From Arenibacter troitsensis (GTDB lineage Bacteria; Bacteroidota; Bacteroidia; Flavobacteriales; Flavobacteriaceae): a DNA stretch of 64,000 bases. The notes under the pieces are model-generated. The model was given only the letters and a program-made list of their open reading frames with translations, was not told the DNA's origin and did not search any database. The stretch lies in the NCBI RefSeq assembly GCF_900177645.1, contig NZ_FXAO01000002.1, positions 186,001-250,000 of the forward strand. The letters are read 5' to 3'. Positions 44,394-53,933 of the stretch are shown piece by piece. Every line of letters starts with the position of its first letter. Positions within the stretch are counted from its first letter, which is position 1. Made by a program: the position numbers and the translations under genes.

Positions 44394-47369
44394 ATGAAAA
44401 AATTTCAAACAATTAGAGGAAAGTTACCAAGCCATTTACTTCTTTGGCTACTCCTGGTAATGAGTACAAACGTATTTGGGCAACAATCCCCAATTACAAT
44501 CAGTGGAAACATTACTGAAAGTGGTTCAGGGATACCAATAGCAGGGGCCTCTGTATTTATTGCGAATACCTCTTTCGGTGCAGTTTCGGATTTTGACGGA
44601 AACTACAGTTTCAAAGCCAACCTTGAAAACGGGACCTATAATCTCACTGCCAGCTATCTTGGTTTTAGCACCCAAAAAGTGTCCTTCTCCACCTCCGGTG
44701 CAGATATTACCCAGGATATTGTTTTAACAGAAGACCTTTTAAGCTTGGACGAGGTAGTGGTTACAGGAACGGGAACCGGAGCCAACAAAAGGTCCCTAGG
44801 AAATGCCATCTCTTCCGTGAAGTCCGAAGAATTGACCAATAATGGTGCTACCCAAGTAGACCAGGCCATTGCCGGAAAGGTTTCCGGCGCCTTGGTACAA
44901 CAAAACTCCGGTGATCCAGCAGGAGGTATTAGTATAAGACTTAGAGGCCCCAGCACTATCGCAGGTAGTTCCGACCCACTGTATATTGTAGATGGAATCA
45001 TTATAAGCAACTCCAGCAACGAGCTAATAGATTTGGGCGGTAACTCCCAAAACAGACTGGCCGACCTAAACCCAAACGATATCGATAAAATAGAAATTAT
45101 TAAGGGTGCAGCAGCAGCAGCTATCTATGGTTCAAGAGCGAGTAACGGGGTAGTCCAAATTTTTACCAAAAAAGGAAAGAGCGGTGAACCAAAGTTTACC
45201 TTTATGACCAATACCAAACTTAACGAGCTTAGAAAAAAAATAGATTATAACACTGTTCCCCTAGCCTGGGAAGTAGCCACGGATAGAAACAATTTGGCCA
45301 CAGTTCCCGTAGAGCGATATGATTTGCAAGATGTTATTTTCGATACTGGCTTCGGTTTGGAAAATTACTTTTCAGTAAACGGAGGCAATGAGAAGACCTC
45401 CTATTTTCTTTCTGCCTCACATTTGGATAATGAGGGAATTGTAAAGAATACCGATTTCAAACGCTACGGATTCAAGGCCAATATCACCCAAAAGGCATTT
45501 GACTGGCTAGATATCACCGGAGGTTTTAACTACGTAAGAAGTATTAGTAACGATGTTCCCAACGGAGGAATCAATTCGGCCTATGGCTCCATTACAGGTT
45601 TCTTGTTCAGTGACAACTCTATAGATCCAACCCCCGACGCATCTGGGGTTTATCCTGTAACCTCTCCTCTAGTAGCCAGAACAAACCCATTGGAAGCGGT
45701 AGACCGATTTGATTTTGGACAAAAAACCAATCGCTTCATCACTAGCATTGCTTTGGACGGTAAATTTAACGAACACCTTTCCGCAAAATATACCTTGGGA
45801 ATGGATTATTATAACCAGTCCGCATTTGCCTATATTCCTATTAATAATACCTCAACATTACCCGATGGGTTTGCCAGAAGATCGGATCTAAACAGTTTTC
45901 AATACAACAGCGATCTAAATATAACCTATAGGACAGATATATCCGATAATGTGAACTCCACTACTACAGCGGGAGGTTCATGGCAATATGAAGAGAGAGA
46001 CAGAGTAGGCATCAGCGCAACCGGACTTCCACCTGTAGTGCAAACGGCAACTGGAGGTAGTTTGTTGGAGCAAGGCGAGACAAGGTCCCAAATATCTTAT
46101 TGGGGCGCCTTTTTACAGCAGTCTTTTTCTTTTATGGACAAACTTTACATAAATGGCGCGGTAAGAATGGACGGAGCCTCAACCTTTGGCAAGGATGAAC
46201 GTAATCAAATTTATTTTAAGGCCAGTGCTTCCTATGTACTATCCGATGAAGATTTCTGGAAAGATGCCTTTTCGGACACTTTTAACTCCTTTAAATTAAG
46301 GACTTCATGGGGTCAGGCCGGTAACCTAACCGCCTTGGGTGCCTTCGATAGGTTTTCTGTATATTCACCCTCCGCTATTGCAGGTGCAGTAAGCCTTATA
46401 CCCTCTACTGCCCAAGGCAATGAAAACCTTAAACCAGAAAGACAGGATGAAATTGAATTAGGTTTTGATGCCGGTTTTCTTAACAACAGGTTAGGCCTTG
46501 AATTCTCATACTACCATCAAAAAGTTACAGATCTACTACTACCAAGGGTCTTGGCCCCATCAACCGGTTTTAGCTCTAGATTTGAAAACGTAGGTAACCT
46601 GGAAAATAAAGGGATTGAAATACTGCTTAGGGCCGCGCCCATTAAAAATGAAACCTTTTCATGGGACCTAAGCGCTTCTTTCTCCAAAAACAAGAATGAG
46701 GTTACCAACGTAGCCGGTGGTGGCCGACTAACACTTGACGGAAGCTTTTCTACCAACTATGTGATTGAAGGTGAACCTTTAGGCGTTTTTTACAGACAAT
46801 TTTATGCCAGAAACGAAGATGGTAGCATCGCTCTGGATGCTGATGGCTATCCATACAGAGGAACCACAGAGGATGGGGAATCATCCAAGGTGTTAGGTGA
46901 TCCAAATCCAGATTGGTTTGGGTCGCTGATCAACGAAGTTTCTTATAAGAATTTTTCTTTAAGAGTACAGTTGGACGCGGTTCAGGGTTATGAAGTTTTC
47001 AACTGGAACCGCAGATTGATGGACAATGTTTTGTTTGGCGGTGGATATAATGTAGGTCAAGAATTGCTGGGGAACCTTCCTAAAGGTTACGGAGGAGCGC
47101 AGGCAAATATCTTTGAAGAGTTTATAGAGGATGGATCTTTCGTTAAGTTGAGGGAGGTAAGCCTTAGCTACAACTTTGCACCTAAATGGGATTTCATAGA
47201 CAACGTAGCATTGAGTTTGGTAGGTAGAAACTTGGTTTCATGGGATAATTATTCCGGATGGGACCCAGAAGTAAGTGCCGCTGGCCAAAGTAACGGAGTA
47301 AGGGGATTTGATTTTGCTACAGTTCCGATCCCAAAAACCTATCAATTAGGAATAAATGTTAGTTTCTAA
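44394..47369 (+). CDS. SusC/RagA-family TonB-linked outer-membrane protein
   Basis: A 991-residue SusC-type importer forming a pedal-bin complex with the SusD lipoprotein encoded next. Signal peptide (LLLWLLLVMSTNVFGQ). A CarboxypepD_reg-like domain covers residues 35-115 (ISGNITESGSGIPIAGASVF and DFDGNYSF). The TonB-box-like SLDEVVVTGTGTG is near 122-134. The plug has IRLRGPSTIAGSSDPLYIVD and IEIIKGAAAAAIYGSRASNG, both typical of SusC. The barrel ends in KTYQLGINVSF. Genomic partners indicate peptidoglycan-derived glycans or muropeptides as substrate; this is inference from context. Confidence 0.93.
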   Translation: MKKFQTIRGKLPSHLLLWLLLVMSTNVFGQQSPITISGNITESGSGIPIAGASVFIANTSFGAVSDFDGNYSFKANLENGTYNLTASYLGFSTQKVSFSTSGADITQDIVLTEDLLSLDEVVVTGTGTGANKRSLGNAISSVKSEELTNNGATQVDQAIAGKVSGALVQQNSGDPAGGISIRLRGPSTIAGSSDPLYIVDGIIISNSSNELIDLGGNSQNRLADLNPNDIDKIEIIKGAAAAAIYGSRASNGVVQIFTKKGKSGEPKFTFMTNTKLNELRKKIDYNTVPLAWEVATDRNNLATVPVERYDLQDVIFDTGFGLENYFSVNGGNEKTSYFLSASHLDNEGIVKNTDFKRYGFKANITQKAFDWLDITGGFNYVRSISNDVPNGGINSAYGSITGFLFSDNSIDPTPDASGVYPVTSPLVARTNPLEAVDRFDFGQKTNRFITSIALDGKFNEHLSAKYTLGMDYYNQSAFAYIPINNTSTLPDGFARRSDLNSFQYNSDLNITYRTDISDNVNSTTTAGGSWQYEERDRVGISATGLPPVVQTATGGSLLEQGETRSQISYWGAFLQQSFSFMDKLYINGAVRMDGASTFGKDERNQIYFKASASYVLSDEDFWKDAFSDTFNSFKLRTSWGQAGNLTALGAFDRFSVYSPSAIAGAVSLIPSTAQGNENLKPERQDEIELGFDAGFLNNRLGLEFSYYHQKVTDLLLPRVLAPSTGFSSRFENVGNLENKGIEILLRAAPIKNETFSWDLSASFSKNKNEVTNVAGGGRLTLDGSFSTNYVIEGEPLGVFYRQFYARNEDGSIALDADGYPYRGTTEDGESSKVLGDPNPDWFGSLINEVSYKNFSLRVQLDAVQGYEVFNWNRRLMDNVLFGGGYNVGQELLGNLPKGYGGAQANIFEEFIEDGSFVKLREVSLSYNFAPKWDFIDNVALSLVGRNLVSWDNYSGWDPEVSAAGQSNGVRGFDFATVPIPKTYQLGINVSF

Positions 47370-47385
47370 ACTTAAAAAAACAACG

Positions 47386-48729
47386 ATGAAAAAATATCTA
47401 AATTTAAATATAAAGGCTATTGCACTCTTGATGACCGTTTTGGCGGTTTCATCTTGCGAAACCGATTTTGACAACCCTAATGCCGCCACGGACGCCCAGG
47501 TTTTTTCTTCTAGGGAAGGCATATTGGCTGCGACCATTGGAATGCAACAATTGTATTCCACCACGGGTTTGAGATGGATCGTAGAAACACCAGCGGTCAC
47601 CACCAGAGAGGCCGGTATTACCACTACATTCCAAAATATGATCGATCTTGAGGACGGTGGGGACATTCCAAATTCTACCTCCAATATAGTCGGACTCTGG
47701 TCCACAATGCTCAGGGTAATGTCTATTTCAGAAGATATTGCTAAAAACGCACCCGATCTCAATATTAATGATGGCACCAAAAGTGGTTTAATTGCATATG
47801 CCAATTTATTTAAGGCCATGGCCATAGGAAGTATGGCACAGAACTACGAACAAGTAATTGTAGAAATTAATCAGGAAGGGGATGCAGCATTCGTAACTAG
47901 AACAGAGGCCTACAATACCGCAGTTGCCCTGCTCAATGAGGCACAAAACTTAATTTCGGCCAATCCAATATCGGACGAATTCAGTTCAGAAATTCTGAGG
48001 GGAAATATAGATTTGGAAAATACCCTACAAGCCATGTTGGCCAGATACAACTTATTTGCAGGGAATTATGACGCCGCAATCACGGCTGCAGGTTCAGTAG
48101 ACCAATCTTCCGCCTCCGTATTTACTTATGACTCACAGAATCTAAATCCAGTTTGGAGCAGGGTATTTCAAAACGGCGTTCCCAATTTTAAACCTAGGGA
48201 CAATTTTGGTTTACCGGCCTCATTTTCTATAGACCCAGCGGATGGTCGTATAGGCTTCTATTTGGTTCCATTGGATGAATCGAACATTAATCAACTTCCA
48301 ATAGAGGACCTTGCAGGATTCTTTGATGAGGAAAGTGGTACAGAATCGATTCCTGTTTATTTACCGGACGAAATGAACCTGATTATAGCCGAGGCCAATC
48401 TTAGAAAAACTTCAGCCGATATTACGGCTGCTGTTACGGCCATTAACAATGTTAGGACGGATAATGACGATGTTTTTGGTGTAAACGCCAATATTCCCGC
48501 CTATTCCGGTGATAACTCCATAGACGCACTATTGGAAGAGGTATACCTTAATCGTAGGCTGGAACTATTTTTAACCGGATCCAGTTTGGAAGACAGTAGA
48601 AGGTTTGATCGACCTGAACCCAGCACTAGCGCCAAGGTATTTACAGACGAAAGGAATAGAAATTTTTATCCTTACCCCAACACAGAAAGGGACAACAATA
48701 GTAATACCCCGGCCGACCCTACAATTTAG
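47386..48729 (+). CDS. SusD/RagB-family surface glycan-binding lipoprotein
   Basis: A 447-residue lid lipoprotein of the SusCD importer. The frame opens at 47356, inside susC, but MKKYLNLNIKAIALLMTV at 47386 gives a proper lipoprotein signal with lipobox VSSC near residue 24. Helical TPR-like content and the C-terminal block YLNRRLELFLTGSSLEDSRR with NFYPYPNTERDNN match the SusD family's end region. It starts 16 bases after susC stops. A terminator hairpin follows, so susCD may be expressed at a higher level than the downstream enzymes. Confidence 0.88.
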   Translation: MKKYLNLNIKAIALLMTVLAVSSCETDFDNPNAATDAQVFSSREGILAATIGMQQLYSTTGLRWIVETPAVTTREAGITTTFQNMIDLEDGGDIPNSTSNIVGLWSTMLRVMSISEDIAKNAPDLNINDGTKSGLIAYANLFKAMAIGSMAQNYEQVIVEINQEGDAAFVTRTEAYNTAVALLNEAQNLISANPISDEFSSEILRGNIDLENTLQAMLARYNLFAGNYDAAITAAGSVDQSSASVFTYDSQNLNPVWSRVFQNGVPNFKPRDNFGLPASFSIDPADGRIGFYLVPLDESNINQLPIEDLAGFFDEESGTESIPVYLPDEMNLIIAEANLRKTSADITAAVTAINNVRTDNDDVFGVNANIPAYSGDNSIDALLEEVYLNRRLELFLTGSSLEDSRRFDRPEPSTSAKVFTDERNRNFYPYPNTERDNNSNTPADPTI

Positions 48730-48751
48730 AGGAAATATTGTTTTAGAATAC

Positions 48752-48788
48752 AAAAGGCCTACATTTATATTTAAATGTTAGGCCTTTT
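48752..48788 (+). terminator. Terminator after susD
   Basis: Arms AAAAGGCCTACATTTA and TAAATGTTAGGCCTTTT pair almost fully, with flanking A and T runs. It ends 20 bases before the next gene, leaving almost no room for a new promoter, so partial read-through is likely. Confidence 0.75.
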
Positions 48789-48808
48789 ATTTCAACACCT
48801 AATTTCAT

Positions 48809-50320
48809 ATGTTCAAAAGACTTGCCCTTATACTCGCATTGACACTTACCTCCTGCTCGGTATTTAGACCTTCCATACCAACACCCAAACATGAATTTAG
48901 AGGGGTATGGATAGCCACCGTAGCCAATATCGACTGGCCAAAAAGCGGCCTCGATGATATTGAAAAACAGAAACAGGACTATCTGAAAATCCTGGATTTT
49001 TATAATGACTTAAATTTTAATGCCGTAATTGTACAAATCAGGGCTGCTGGGGATGCCTTCTATCCATCCCAATACGCACCTTGGTCAAGGTTTTTGACCG
49101 GCAACGAGGGCGTTGCCCCAGAACCTTATTACGACCCATTACAATGGATGATACAGGAAGCGCATACCAGAGGAATGGAATTTCACGCTTGGCTTAACCC
49201 CTACCGGGCCACATTTGATGAAAAATTGGAAATCTTAAGTAAGGACCATGATTACAATCTACATCCAGATTGGATGCTGAAATATGGAAAAAAATACTAT
49301 TACAATCCCGGATTGCCTGAAGTACAACAGCATTTAACCAATATCATGGGCGAGGTAGTAGCCAATTACGATGTAGATGCCGTTCACTTTGACGACTATT
49401 TTTACCCCTATAAAATAACGGATGAAACTTTTGAGGATACGGAAACCTATACCAAATACGCCCAACCACAACAATCCCTGGAAGATTGGCGAAGAAGCAA
49501 TATCGATAGTTTGGTGCATAAGGTGCACAACACCATAAAGAGCACAAAACCCTGGGTTCAGTTCGGTATAAGTCCGTTCGGAGTTTGGAAAAACAAGAGT
49601 ACCGACCCATTGGGCTCGGACACCAAAGCGGGTCAGACCACCTATGAAGATCTGTATGCCGATCCCTTATTATGGATGAAAATGGGCTGGATAGACTATT
49701 TGGTACCCCAAGTATATTGGAGCATGGAGCTACCCGTGGCATCGCATAAAAAAATAGTGGACTGGTGGTCCAAAAATAGTTACAACACCAACCTATATAT
49801 TGGCAACGGACCTTATAAAATAAGAAACAATAGTGACAAAGCATGGGATAAGAAAAAAGAGCTTCCAAATCAATTAAGGTTCGCAAGGGAAAATAGCAAT
49901 GTAATTGGAAATGTATTTTTTAGTGCCAAATCCCTGATGACCGATAAGGAGGATGTCCTTAAAATATTGAAGAAAAAATACTACCGTAATATTGCATTGC
50001 CACCCACTTCACCTTTGTCAAAAAATAAATTTCACAATGAAATTATTGAATCACATATTGAAGAAAAAAATGGATTTTTACATTTCAGCATTCCATCCGA
50101 AGAAAGACAAAATTTAAGATATGCTTTGATATATGTAGCCAAAAAAGAATCAAAATTAAGTCTGGAAAACCCGGATAAATTGGTGGCAAAAATACCGCTA
50201 TCGGACTCCGGTAATTTTAGTTTTGACAGTTCAGGATTCAAAGGAAAAAAACTTTTGGCATTGACGTTTATAAATAATTTTGGACAGGAAAGCAAACCCA
50301 AAATCATCAGCTTAAATTAA
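48809..50320 (+). CDS. DigH-like glycosyl hydrolase (GHL10/DUF187) lipoprotein
   Basis: A 503-residue lipoprotein (lipobox TLTSC, cysteine near 16) of the glycosyl-hydrolase-like 10 family. E. coli DigH (YddW) of this family cuts peptidoglycan strands stripped of peptides. Motifs: EFRGVWIATVANIDWPKSG, DLNFNAVIVQIRAAGDAFYP, EFHAWLNPYRATF, and the catalytic-type DVDAVHFDDYFYPY. A beta-rich C-terminal part (about 410-503) follows the barrel. Its place between the SusCD importer and NagZ/AnmK fits a role in making glycan fragments for import. Annotation as a xylanase GH10 would be wrong. Confidence 0.85.
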   Translation: MFKRLALILALTLTSCSVFRPSIPTPKHEFRGVWIATVANIDWPKSGLDDIEKQKQDYLKILDFYNDLNFNAVIVQIRAAGDAFYPSQYAPWSRFLTGNEGVAPEPYYDPLQWMIQEAHTRGMEFHAWLNPYRATFDEKLEILSKDHDYNLHPDWMLKYGKKYYYNPGLPEVQQHLTNIMGEVVANYDVDAVHFDDYFYPYKITDETFEDTETYTKYAQPQQSLEDWRRSNIDSLVHKVHNTIKSTKPWVQFGISPFGVWKNKSTDPLGSDTKAGQTTYEDLYADPLLWMKMGWIDYLVPQVYWSMELPVASHKKIVDWWSKNSYNTNLYIGNGPYKIRNNSDKAWDKKKELPNQLRFARENSNVIGNVFFSAKSLMTDKEDVLKILKKKYYRNIALPPTSPLSKNKFHNEIIESHIEEKNGFLHFSIPSEERQNLRYALIYVAKKESKLSLENPDKLVAKIPLSDSGNFSFDSSGFKGKKLLALTFINNFGQESKPKIISLN

Positions 50321-50390
50321 AGTCAAGGAAGATTTAATATCTTTCTGAGCAACAAAATAAAATCAATTTTAGAAATAAAAATCCGATAAA

Positions 50391-51665
50391 ATGATTCAAA
50401 AAGACAAGTGGGCATGGGCATGGGTTCCTGTTTTATACTTTACACAAGGCATTCCATACGTACTTGTAGTAACAGTTTCGGTAATAATGTATAAAAAACT
50501 GGGTATCAGTAATTCAGATATCGGTTTATACACGAGCTGGTTATACCTTCCATGGGTCTTAAAACCCTTATGGAGTCCGTTTGTAGACCTCAATGGCACC
50601 AAACGAAAATGGTTTTTGAGCATGCAGCTAATAATTTCACTTGCCATCTTGGGAGTGGGTTTAACCGTGCCGACATCTATATTTTTCACCACTTCTTTGG
50701 CTTGTTTTTGGATGGCAGCTTTTGCTTCTGCAACCAACGATATAGCATCGGACGGATATTACATGTTGGGCCTGACGGAAAAAAAACAGGCCTTCTTTGT
50801 AGGCATGCGAAGTACCTTCTATCGCCTGGCCATGATTACCGGTCAAGGACTCATTGTTATCCTCGCAGGATTCCTGGAAAACTATTATGGAGACAACACA
50901 AAGGCATGGTCCGTTACCATGATCGCCGCTGCCATTTTAATGTTGGCCTTGACCATCGCCAACTTTTTTGTGACGCCAAAATACGAAACTTCCGAAGCCA
51001 TTGTTCAAGTAAAACCCGAGGGGTTTATGGACGTATTTATTTCCTTTTTTAAGAAGCCCAATATTGGAATTGCCCTGGCCTTTATTTTAAGTTATCGCCT
51101 AGGGGAATCCCAGTTGGTAAAAATGGCCGCTCCCTTTTTGTTGGACAAAACCTCTGCGGGCGGATTGGAATATTCCACCGAAGCAGTAGGAACCATTTAC
51201 GGTACGGTGGGAGTAATTATGTTATCGCTGGGAGGAATACTTGGTGGCATCCTTATTTCCAAGGATGGATTAAAAAAATGGATGCTGCCCATGGTCTTGG
51301 CCCTAAATGTACCCAACGCCATGTACGCTATTTTGGCCTTGACCAAAACTACTAGCATAGTTGCCGTTGTGGCAACAGTGGTTTTGGAACAGTTTGGCTA
51401 TGGCTTTGGTTTTGCGGCTTTTCTCATCTTCTTGATCTATATTGCCGAGGGAATCTCAAAAACCTCGCACTATGCCATCGCCACCGGATTTATGGCCTTA
51501 GGTATGATGCTACCGGGAATGGCAAGTGGCTATATACAGGAATGGCTTGGATATGGTGGGTTTTTCGTTTGGGTGGTCATTGCTGCCCTTCCCGCCCTCT
51601 TCCTTTTAAAATATATTAAGTATCCCGCCGATTACGGTAAAAAAACCAATACCGAAGATGTTTAA
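50391..51665 (+). CDS. MFS permease, AmpG-like in context
   Basis: Twelve-helix major facilitator of 424 residues in the inner membrane. The start WAWAWVPVLYFTQGIPYVLV and WLYLPWVLKPLWSPFVD are characteristic of the AmpG/SLC33-like branch, which carries GlcNAc-anhydroMurNAc muropeptides in E. coli. It is shorter than E. coli AmpG (491 residues, 14 helices), as is usual in Bacteroidota. It overlaps the nagZ start by eight bases, tying transport to hydrolysis of the disaccharide. Substrate is inferred from branch and context. Confidence 0.82.
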   Translation: MIQKDKWAWAWVPVLYFTQGIPYVLVVTVSVIMYKKLGISNSDIGLYTSWLYLPWVLKPLWSPFVDLNGTKRKWFLSMQLIISLAILGVGLTVPTSIFFTTSLACFWMAAFASATNDIASDGYYMLGLTEKKQAFFVGMRSTFYRLAMITGQGLIVILAGFLENYYGDNTKAWSVTMIAAAILMLALTIANFFVTPKYETSEAIVQVKPEGFMDVFISFFKKPNIGIALAFILSYRLGESQLVKMAAPFLLDKTSAGGLEYSTEAVGTIYGTVGVIMLSLGGILGGILISKDGLKKWMLPMVLALNVPNAMYAILALTKTTSIVAVVATVVLEQFGYGFGFAAFLIFLIYIAEGISKTSHYAIATGFMALGMMLPGMASGYIQEWLGYGGFFVWVVIAALPALFLLKYIKYPADYGKKTNTEDV

Positions 51666-53220
51666 AATTACACCCTATAATATCGCCACTACCCAGCTTG
51701 CCTTAAAAGAAAAAGTTGGTCAATTGTTTATGCCCGCAGCCTTCATCAATGATACCGAGGAAGAAATCCAAGGATTGGAAAAACTCATTGGTAAATACCA
51801 TATAGGCGGCCTCTGTTTCTTTCACAGTAGGGCCAGCGCCGCGACCAATTTTGAAGGAAAAAAGAAGATTGTTTATAATGAACAAAGTTTAACAACGCTA
51901 AAAAACCTTATCCGTCGATACCAAAATGCGGCAAAATATCCACTCCTAATAAGTATTGATGCCGAATGGGGATTGGCCATGCGGATTGAAAATACCCCAC
52001 AATATCCATATGCGATCACCCTAGGGGCCATACAAAACAATGAGGATTTAATATTCAAGGTAGGACAACAAATAGCTTTGGATTGCAGAAAAGCGGGAAT
52101 TCATTGGAATTTGGCACCGGTTGTGGATATTAATAACAACCCCAATAATCCGGTAATTGGCTATAGATCATTTGGGGAAGACAAACTGAATGTCGCCCAA
52201 AAGGCCATATCCTTTATCAAGGGTACCCAGAGTGTCGGTGTTTTAAGCTGCATCAAACACTTTCCTGGCCATGGGGATACGGCTACGGATTCCCATCTTG
52301 GCCTTCCAATCATTAAAAAATCTAAGGAAGCCCTTATGGCAAACGAACTTTATCCCTTTAGGGAAACCATTAAAAATGGGGTGGATAGCGTTATGGTAGG
52401 TCATTTATCCATACCCACTTTGGATAACGGTGAGGGTACTCCAGCAACGATATCGAGCCCCATCATTAAAGGCCTCCTTCGCCAAGAATTAAATTTTAAT
52501 GGCGTGGTGATATCCGACGCCTTGAACATGCATAGCGTAAGCAAAATGTTCTCCCAAAAAGGGGAACTGGAATGGCGTGCTTTTGATGCAGGCAACGATA
52601 TCCTTTGTTTTGCAGAGAACACGGAGGAAGGCATTCAGAAAATCATGGATAATGCGGATCCTAAGGATATAGAAGAACGTTTTAATCGCGTATGGAAACT
52701 TAAGGAACAAGCCTTTAGCTACCTTTCCCCATCAGCGAAGGACCAACAAGAAACCTCTGCCCTAAACAAACAGCTAGCTGCTGAAAGTCTAACTTTATTG
52801 ACGGGGAACGATAGTAATGTTGGCGATTTTATAAGAGAAGGCTTTAGTTGCCTTTCCTTAGGGGAAGCTTCAAACAAAACCTTTGTGGAAGTCATCTCGG
52901 GGATTGCCGATAAGGGACCAAAAAATGAGGATAATGTCTTAATAGCCCTTTACCCACCAAAAGTAAAACCCCAGAACAATTTTGACCTCAAAACCGAAGA
53001 ACTGGAGTTGCTGCGGAAATTGCTAAAAACAAAGAAGGTTGTTCTATATGTGTTTGGAAACCCGTATACACTCAACCTTATTAATTATAAAGCGGCCAAA
53101 GCAGTGGTATTGGGATATCAAAATTTTAAAGAGTTTCAAGACATTGCCCTGGCCCATTTTAAGGGCGAAATTATAGCTAAAGGAACATTGCCTGTTACCA
53201 TTAATCTAATTGAACCCTGA
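51658..53220 (+). CDS. nagZ: Glycoside hydrolase family 3 beta-N-acetylhexosaminidase, NagZ type
   Basis: Cytoplasmic enzyme (no signal peptide) of 520 residues that cleaves GlcNAc from GlcNAc-anhydroMurNAc. The diagnostic NagZ loop CIKHFPGHGDTATDSHLGLP starts near residue 198 and contains the Asp-His acid/base dyad. The nucleophile D287 is in GVVISDALNMHS. A second domain (about 375-520) follows the barrel, as in the two-domain NagZ of Gram-positives rather than the one-domain E. coli form. It overlaps the permease gene by eight bases and is six bases from the methyltransferase gene. Confidence 0.92.
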   Translation: MFKITPYNIATTQLALKEKVGQLFMPAAFINDTEEEIQGLEKLIGKYHIGGLCFFHSRASAATNFEGKKKIVYNEQSLTTLKNLIRRYQNAAKYPLLISIDAEWGLAMRIENTPQYPYAITLGAIQNNEDLIFKVGQQIALDCRKAGIHWNLAPVVDINNNPNNPVIGYRSFGEDKLNVAQKAISFIKGTQSVGVLSCIKHFPGHGDTATDSHLGLPIIKKSKEALMANELYPFRETIKNGVDSVMVGHLSIPTLDNGEGTPATISSPIIKGLLRQELNFNGVVISDALNMHSVSKMFSQKGELEWRAFDAGNDILCFAENTEEGIQKIMDNADPKDIEERFNRVWKLKEQAFSYLSPSAKDQQETSALNKQLAAESLTLLTGNDSNVGDFIREGFSCLSLGEASNKTFVEVISGIADKGPKNEDNVLIALYPPKVKPQNNFDLKTEELELLRKLLKTKKVVLYVFGNPYTLNLINYKAAKAVVLGYQNFKEFQDIALAHFKGEIIAKGTLPVTINLIEP

Positions 53221-53226
53221 AAGACA

Positions 53227-53889
53227 ATGGAGAACAACATTATCAAATCTTGGAACAAAAATGCCCTTGAATGGATCAGAGTAATTGACAATGCGGATAT
53301 TGAATCCAGAAAATTCACCAATAATGCCATATTGGATCTCATTGGCAATTCTCCTGCCATCAAAATTTTGGATGTTGGCTGCGGGGAGGGATGGCTAACT
53401 AGAAGTCTTGGCGCCATGGGCAAATCTGTGGTGGGACTGGATGCCATTCCCGAATTATTGGAAAATGCTAAAATCAAAGGCGATGGCACCTTTTATCAAA
53501 TGTCCTACGAAGATATAATATTGGAAAAACCCATCCCGGAAGCACCCTTTGATGCAGCTGTTTTCAACTTTTGTCTTTATCAAAGGGAAGGGCTCGGCCA
53601 ACTTCTAAAGCAAGTAAAAAAATCACTATCGGAAAATGGATACATCGCTATACAGACCCTTCATCCCTTTTTCCTATTGCAAAATGATTTGGGATACAAA
53701 AGTCAATGGATCAACGATTCCTGGAAAGGACTTCCCGGCAATTTCACGGACGGCCACTCTTGGTACGCCCGTACTTTTGAATCATGGATATCCGTATTTA
53801 AAAAAGCCGGACTTCAATTACACCAATTACAGGAAGTGACCAATGATGATCATAAACCCATTTCGGTAATTTTTATTTTGTCCGAATAA
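53227..53889 (+). CDS. Class I SAM-dependent methyltransferase
   Basis: A 220-residue cytoplasmic methyltransferase. The SAM-binding motif ILDVGCGEGWLTRSL is near residue 47, followed by VVGLDAIPELLENAK and the acidic motif region FDAAVFNFCLYQREGL. The substrate-binding tail (PFFLLQNDLGYKSQWIND, SWYARTFESWISVFKKAG) resembles the UbiE/Methyltransf_11 group. It is packed between nagZ and anmK with six-base and 44-base gaps, so it is expressed with the peptidoglycan recycling enzymes. Its substrate is unknown. Confidence 0.82.
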   Translation: MENNIIKSWNKNALEWIRVIDNADIESRKFTNNAILDLIGNSPAIKILDVGCGEGWLTRSLGAMGKSVVGLDAIPELLENAKIKGDGTFYQMSYEDIILEKPIPEAPFDAAVFNFCLYQREGLGQLLKQVKKSLSENGYIAIQTLHPFFLLQNDLGYKSQWINDSWKGLPGNFTDGHSWYARTFESWISVFKKAGLQLHQLQEVTNDDHKPISVIFILSE

Positions 53890-53933
53890 TACCTGGTCCT
53901 CCTTATGAACCATAACAACATCAATAATAAAAA

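Noticed and set aside
48809-50320. GH10 xylanase
   Set aside because: Motifs are those of the glycosyl-hydrolase-like 10 (DUF187) family, which includes DigH. Context is peptidoglycan recycling, not xylan.
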